Assembly (NCBI GenBank): GCA_963931055.1
Contig: OZ006987.1
Coordinates: 2,170,001 to 2,234,000, forward strand
Direction of reading: 5' to 3'
DNA length: 64,000 bases
Source: Coprenecus sp949297365
GTDB taxonomy: Bacteria > Bacteroidota > Bacteroidia > Bacteroidales > UBA932
Below, piece by piece: positions 60,370 to 64,000 of the stretch. The notes under the pieces were generated by a model. It ran no database searches. It worked only from the letters and a program-made list of their open reading frames with translations, and was not told the DNA's origin. The position numbers and the translations under genes are program-made. Numbering within the stretch: the stretch's first letter is position 1; each line of letters opens with the position of its first letter.

Positions 60370-61695
60370 ATGAAACAGATTTTATTGACCGTTGCTATGC
60401 TGGCAGTCACTGTTGCTGCCGGAGCACAGAACAAAGATCAACTGCTTTCTTCTATCAGTAAAGCTGAGGCCGCTACCCAGAATGAGAAGAAGGCGTCGAA
60501 TCCCAATACATGGATTAAGTACGGAGATGCGCTGTACAAGGCTTATGAGGCCATGGTAAGTTCTGACTACAGAGTCGGATGGAGCGCAACCGAGGTGGCT
60601 ATGTTCAATACACAGATGCCGCTGTCCAATGAGCAGAAGGAGATAAACGGAGTGCAGTATTATATTGAGCATTATGCATTCCGCGATCTCTACTATAATC
60701 TCAATACTCAGACTCTGGATGCCATCATCATCACTCAGCCTATCTCTGAAGATAATCTTCTTGCCGAGGCACGAGATGCGTATCTCTATGCTGCGGAACT
60801 GGATGCGAAAGGTTCCAAGACAAAGTCAATCACTGAGAAACTTATGAATGTGCAGGGCCGTTTTATTGAATATGCTTCCGGTAATTACGCTCTGGGTAAC
60901 TATGAAGTGGCCGCCGAGAATTTCGAGAACTCCCTGTCCTGTGTAGACAACCCCGTAATAAATAAGGTTGATACGATGATGGTTTACAACACAGGACTGG
61001 TATACAATGCTATAGGAAATAACGACAAGGCCAAGAAGTATTATACCCAGTGCATAGAGCTCGGCTATGATGCCAACGGTGAGATATCCTCATCGCTCGC
61101 TTCAATACTTATGGCTGAAGGAGACATCGAGGGCGCCAAGGCCTGCCTCAATGCCGCATTCCAGAAATATCCTGCAAGCCAGTCCGTACTGGTGGCTCTC
61201 ATCAACCTCTACATTGAATCCAACGATGATCCCCAGAAGATTCTGGACCTTATCCACGCCGCTCAGGCCAACGAACCTACCAACCCTACGCTGGTCTATG
61301 CTGAAGGCAATGTGTATTTCAATACAGGAGATTTTGAAAAAGCCATTGAATGTTATACCAGATCATACGAGATGGATCCGACATACGTTTACGGTATCTA
61401 TGCCGTAGGTAATGCCTACTTTGAGATGGCCGTAGACGTTCAGGACGAGATGGATAAGCTGGATCTTCGCGATGTGGAGGGTTATGAGAAGCTCCTCGCT
61501 GAGTTCGAGCAGGATCTGATGAACTCTATAGAGCCTTTTGAAAAGGCCTTTGCCATGACAGAAGATCAGGATGTCAAGGTGGCAGTGGCCAGTGCCTTGA
61601 AACAGGTGTATTTCCGTTTCCGTGAGAAAGGTCCTGAGTATGCTGATGGATATGCCAAATATGAGGCGTTCCTTAAGGAAGCAGGCGTAGAGTAA
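60370..61695 (+). CDS. Secreted tetratricopeptide-repeat protein
   Basis: A 441-residue protein with a signal peptide (about residues 1-20, ending AGAQ) and several TPR-like helix pairs: YEVAAENFENSLSCV (~180), NKAKKYYTQCIELGYD-like (~225), GDFEKAIECYTRSYEMDPTY (~318). It probably acts as a periplasmic scaffold. It follows gyrA after 36 bp. Role unknown. Confidence 0.85.
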   Translation: MKQILLTVAMLAVTVAAGAQNKDQLLSSISKAEAATQNEKKASNPNTWIKYGDALYKAYEAMVSSDYRVGWSATEVAMFNTQMPLSNEQKEINGVQYYIEHYAFRDLYYNLNTQTLDAIIITQPISEDNLLAEARDAYLYAAELDAKGSKTKSITEKLMNVQGRFIEYASGNYALGNYEVAAENFENSLSCVDNPVINKVDTMMVYNTGLVYNAIGNNDKAKKYYTQCIELGYDANGEISSSLASILMAEGDIEGAKACLNAAFQKYPASQSVLVALINLYIESNDDPQKILDLIHAAQANEPTNPTLVYAEGNVYFNTGDFEKAIECYTRSYEMDPTYVYGIYAVGNAYFEMAVDVQDEMDKLDLRDVEGYEKLLAEFEQDLMNSIEPFEKAFAMTEDQDVKVAVASALKQVYFRFREKGPEYADGYAKYEAFLKEAGVE

Positions 61696-61718
61696 GTCGT
61701 CTGATAAATTCTTATAAG

Positions 61719-61747
61719 AAACTCCGGCGGACAACCGGAGTTTTTTA
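61719..61747 (+). terminator. Terminator after the TPR gene
   Basis: Stem AACTCCGG / CCGGAGTT with a 7-nt loop and T6 run, ending at the convergent permease gene. Confidence 0.88.
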
Positions 61748-62863
61748 TTATTCCTGTTTGATGTTCCTGGTAAGTCGCTGGACCAGTTTTGAGCCTGAGA
61801 TAAATTCGCTGGCGATGACCCTTAGAACCGTGTATGCGGGTACGGCAATCAGGATGCCGAAGATACCGCTGATCTGTCCTGCAAGCAGGATGACGATGAA
61901 TATCTCCAGCGGGTGGGCCTTTACGCTGTTGGAGTAGATCAGCGGCTGGAATACATAGTTGTCTATGAACTGTGTGACTATGAAGATGGCCAGGATGATG
62001 AGGAGGAAAAGCAGCAGAGGCATCTCCACGCCGTTGTTGATATGGTAGATCAGCCCCATAAGCACAGCCAGTACATCTCCGATGAGAGGGCCCAGATAGG
62101 GTATAATGTTTAGTATACCGGAGGCAAAAGCCACGACTATGGCCAGTCTGGGGTCTATCTTGGCGATGAATACGAGGCCGATACTGTTGAGTGTGGCGAC
62201 GAACAGGGATTCAAGAGAGATACCGACGAAGTAGCGGGAGAGCAGATTGTTTATGGACTTTACGGCCCGGCGGGTTTTTTCTTCATATTTGTCCGGGACA
62301 ATGGAGGACAGGGTATCGGTTATCAGGCCGTTCTCCATCAGCAGGAAGAATGCTATGAACACCACTGAGAATACGGCTATGCCGAAATTGGCGATGAACG
62401 ATGCCAGCGAGACTATGATGTTGGAGAAGGTGTTGATATTTATGAATTCCTTGATGTAGTTGAACAAGTATACCTCCAGCCTGAAATCCGGCTCTACGGA
62501 TGGAATGGACTTTATGATGAATTCGTTGATCTTCTCAAGCGGACCGTGTACCTGTGATCCCAGGGTGCTGAGGCTCATGTTGTTGACAAGATGCACGAAC
62601 TCTCCTATCATAGGGGCCAGCAGCAGGAACAGGGACAGGCAGATGCAGATGATCATGGCCAGTGTAAGGCCTGAGGCCAGCCATCTTGGGAAATGAAAAC
62701 CCTTTATCTGTATCCGGCACAGTGCTTTTACTACAGGCTTGCCGATGAGGGCTACCACTACGGCGACAGCTATATAAAGCAGGACTGTCCGGAAGTACCA
62801 GCCCAGAAACAGTATGATAGCCGTTGCTCCGGCTATGATGAGGTATTTTGCCAATTTGTCCAT
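61748..62863 (-). CDS. AI-2E family transporter (PerM-like permease)
   Basis: A 371-residue integral membrane protein of the AI-2E/UPF0118 family with about eight hydrophobic segments; the family core is visible as IPYLGPLIGDVLAVLMGLIY (~240) and QFIDNYVFQPLIYSNSVKAHP-like (~285). Members export diverse small molecules or act in sodium/proton exchange; the substrate is unknown. Start is ATG 62863 (MDKLAKYL); the longer frame would begin upstream of the promoter. Confidence 0.88.
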   Translation of the reverse strand: MDKLAKYLIIAGATAIILFLGWYFRTVLLYIAVAVVVALIGKPVVKALCRIQIKGFHFPRWLASGLTLAMIICICLSLFLLLAPMIGEFVHLVNNMSLSTLGSQVHGPLEKINEFIIKSIPSVEPDFRLEVYLFNYIKEFININTFSNIIVSLASFIANFGIAVFSVVFIAFFLLMENGLITDTLSSIVPDKYEEKTRRAVKSINNLLSRYFVGISLESLFVATLNSIGLVFIAKIDPRLAIVVAFASGILNIIPYLGPLIGDVLAVLMGLIYHINNGVEMPLLLFLLIILAIFIVTQFIDNYVFQPLIYSNSVKAHPLEIFIVILLAGQISGIFGILIAVPAYTVLRVIASEFISGSKLVQRLTRNIKQE

Positions 62864-62882
62864 ATCAGAGTGTATGTCGTTA

Positions 62883-62890
62883 CAAAAATA
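62883..62890 (-). promoter_or_regulatory. -7 element of the AI-2E permease gene
   Basis: Minus strand TATTTTTG, 19 nt before ATG 62863. It overlaps the tail of the terminator of the RNA-binding protein gene. Confidence 0.5.
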
Positions 62891-62926
62891 AAAAAGTTCC
62901 GGCAGAATCCAAGTCTGTCGGAACTT
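62885..62926 (-). terminator. Terminator of the RRM protein gene
   Basis: On the minus strand AAAAAGTTCCG / CGGAACTTTTTT with a 17-nt loop. Confidence 0.85.
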
Positions 62927-62943
62927 TTTCAACCGGTAAGGAT

Positions 62944-63222
62944 TTATTCTGCTGTAGTCTCTGTCGCTTCAGGCTTTGGCTGAGGCCTTTCGTTTCCGAC
63001 AGCTACGTTTATGGTACGGCCCATGTACTCAGTCCCGTTCAGGGCCTCAATGGCTTTCATGCCGTCTTCCTCAGACATCTCGACAAAACCGTAGCCTCTC
63101 GATCTTCTGGTTTCCTTGTTTACAATGATTCTGGCTGAGGATACCTCCCCAAAAGGAGTGAACAGTGAAGTCAAATCCTCTTTCCTGACTCTGTAGTTCA
63201 GGTTAGATACAAAGATATTCAT
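62944..63222 (-). CDS. RRM-type RNA-binding protein
   Basis: A 92-residue protein with one RNA recognition motif: RNP2 IFVSNLNY (residues 3-10) and RNP1 SRGYGFVEM (~42-50), followed by an acidic/Pro-rich tail. Such small RRM proteins are common in Bacteroidota and influence many transcripts. Start ATG 63222, 24 nt after a consensus -7 element. Confidence 0.93.
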   Translation of the reverse strand: MNIFVSNLNYRVRKEDLTSLFTPFGEVSSARIIVNKETRRSRGYGFVEMSEEDGMKAIEALNGTEYMGRTINVAVGNERPQPKPEATETTAE

Positions 63223-63246
63223 GTGCAGTTTGGTTATAATTCTTTG

Positions 63247-63277
63247 CAAAGTTATTAAAATTAATCCTCAAAGCAAA
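63247..63277 (-). promoter_or_regulatory. Promoter of the RRM protein gene
   Basis: Minus strand TTTG (63274-63277), 19-nt spacer, TAACTTTG (63247-63254): exact consensus for Bacteroidota. Confidence 0.85.
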
Positions 63278-63307
63278 GAAAATGTAATCAAACAGCGCGT
63301 CTGTATC

Positions 63308-64000
63308 TTATTCGTGCCCGTAGCTGCTGCCGTCAAAGCAGTGCGTGCATATCATCTCCTTGGGGAGTCCTATCGCGGAGACAAGATTCTCTATGGAGTT
63401 GAATTTCAGGGACGCCACATTGACTTCCTTCTTGATGTAGTCTACCATGGCAGCATATTCCGGAGTGTCGTTGCGGACGTATTTGCCCAGATTCTTGTCG
63501 TGCGCGCCCTCGTTCTTGAGTATGAAGCGGCGGGCTATCAGCTCCAGCGGCGTCCTGGACTCGGAGAAGTTGATGAACTCGCAGGGATACACCAGGGGAG
63601 GGCAGCTTATGCGCACGTGAACTTCCTTTGCCCCGTATTCGTACAGGTTGCGTACATTGTTGCGCAGCTGGGTACCGCGGACGATGGAGTCGTCACAGAA
63701 GACCGGCTTGTGGTTCCTGAGTATGGCGCCGTTCGGTATCAGCTTCATCTTGGCGACCAGGTTTCTCCGCTCCTGGCTGGTGGGGGTGAAGCTGCGGGGC
63801 CATGTGGGAGTGTATTTGACATAGCCGTTGCGGAAAGGAACGCCCTTGCCATCGGAGTATCCTATGGCCATGCAGGTACCGGAGTCGGGGATTGAGCACA
63901 CAGTATCCATTTCCGAGTCATCCTCCTTGGCCAGTTTGTAACCGAGCCTGTAGCGTACCTCGTCCACGTTGATGCCCTCGTAGGAGCTTGCGGGATATCC
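63308..64000 (-). CDS. purF: Amidophosphoribosyltransferase-type protein, 5' part outside window
   Basis: The visible 230 residues are the C-terminal phosphoribosyltransferase half of an amidophosphoribosyltransferase, the first committed enzyme of purine synthesis. The PRPP motif is PVFCDDSIVRGTQ (about 80 residues after the first visible Met-equivalent), preceded by RNLVAKMKLIPNGAILRN and an FTPTSQERR segment. The N-terminal glutaminase part lies beyond the right edge. Ends with CTHCFDGSSYGHE, a cysteine pair typical of Fe-S or redox-type PurF ends. Confidence 0.85.
   Translation of the reverse strand, partial: GYPASSYEGINVDEVRYRLGYKLAKEDDSEMDTVCSIPDSGTCMAIGYSDGKGVPFRNGYVKYTPTWPRSFTPTSQERRNLVAKMKLIPNGAILRNHKPVFCDDSIVRGTQLRNNVRNLYEYGAKEVHVRISCPPLVYPCEFINFSESRTPLELIARRFILKNEGAHDKNLGKYVRNDTPEYAAMVDYIKKEVNVASLKFNSIENLVSAIGLPKEMICTHCFDGSSYGHE

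Overview
The window reads as a chromosomal segment of a Bacteroidales-type bacterium (phylum Bacteroidota). Several things support this: promoters of the TTTG-N19-TAnnTTTG form (best at 7806-7836, 38772-38802 and 63247-63277), almost no Shine-Dalgarno sequences apart from a striking one at rpsU, the rpsU-xer-hpf order, the parA-parB-DUF5683-lytic transglycosylase order, fimbrillin-like surface lipoproteins, and IS21, IS256 and IS66 elements of Bacteroides type. Host genes are moderately GC-rich. Genus and species cannot be fixed from sequence reading alone.

Region 1 (1-11782) is core chromosome. It has two surface lipoprotein genes at the left edge (one cut by the window, one apparently decaying), urocanate hydratase, both methylmalonyl-CoA mutase subunits (succinyl-CoA to propionate chemistry), rpsU with an autoregulation-style leader, a Xer recombinase, a ribosome hibernation factor, lipoate ligase, a PAP2 phosphatase and the GTPase Obg.

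Region 2 (11751-40316, 28.6 kb) is an integrative element inserted in the first codons of obg. A 32-bp near-identical direct repeat bounds it: one copy starts the intact obg (11751-11782), the other is a 25-codon obg stub just after adk (40285-40316). The element's tyrosine integrase lies beside the right end, followed inward by a DUF3800 protein, a compact excisionase-like HTH / small ORF / RecA-fold ATPase / primase module, and three unrecognised genes, two of which share a short Asn-rich motif. Next come nested insertion sequences (an intact IS21-type element inside an IS256-type transposase, and an IS66-type element). The centre carries an AT-rich His-Xaa-Ser (HxS) peptide cluster, hxsD-hxsB-substrate-hxsC-substrate, with two radical SAM enzymes and two different His-Xaa-Ser repeat precursors. 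Left of it lie a 1.7-kb GC-rich repeat-laden stretch without a convincing gene, a CoiA-like nuclease gene with an XRE regulator, and a minus-strand cassette of phage-like lysis and surface proteins. I see no relaxase or conjugation genes, so the element is either mobilised by unknown means, is a phage-satellite-like element, or has lost its transfer genes.

Region 3 (40323-64000) is core chromosome again: adk, hpt, purE, an outer-membrane helix-hairpin-helix protein, a LysM lytic transglycosylase, DUF5683, parB, parA, a lipid kinase, a membrane-anchored AraC-type regulator, a membrane protein, tRNA-Phe, priA, tRNA-Lys, a phage-type acyltransferase-like protein, a ClpC-type ATPase, gyrA, a TPR protein, an AI-2E family permease, an RRM RNA-binding protein and the C-terminal part of purF. 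Removing the element would restore an adk-obg junction with 6 nt between the genes.
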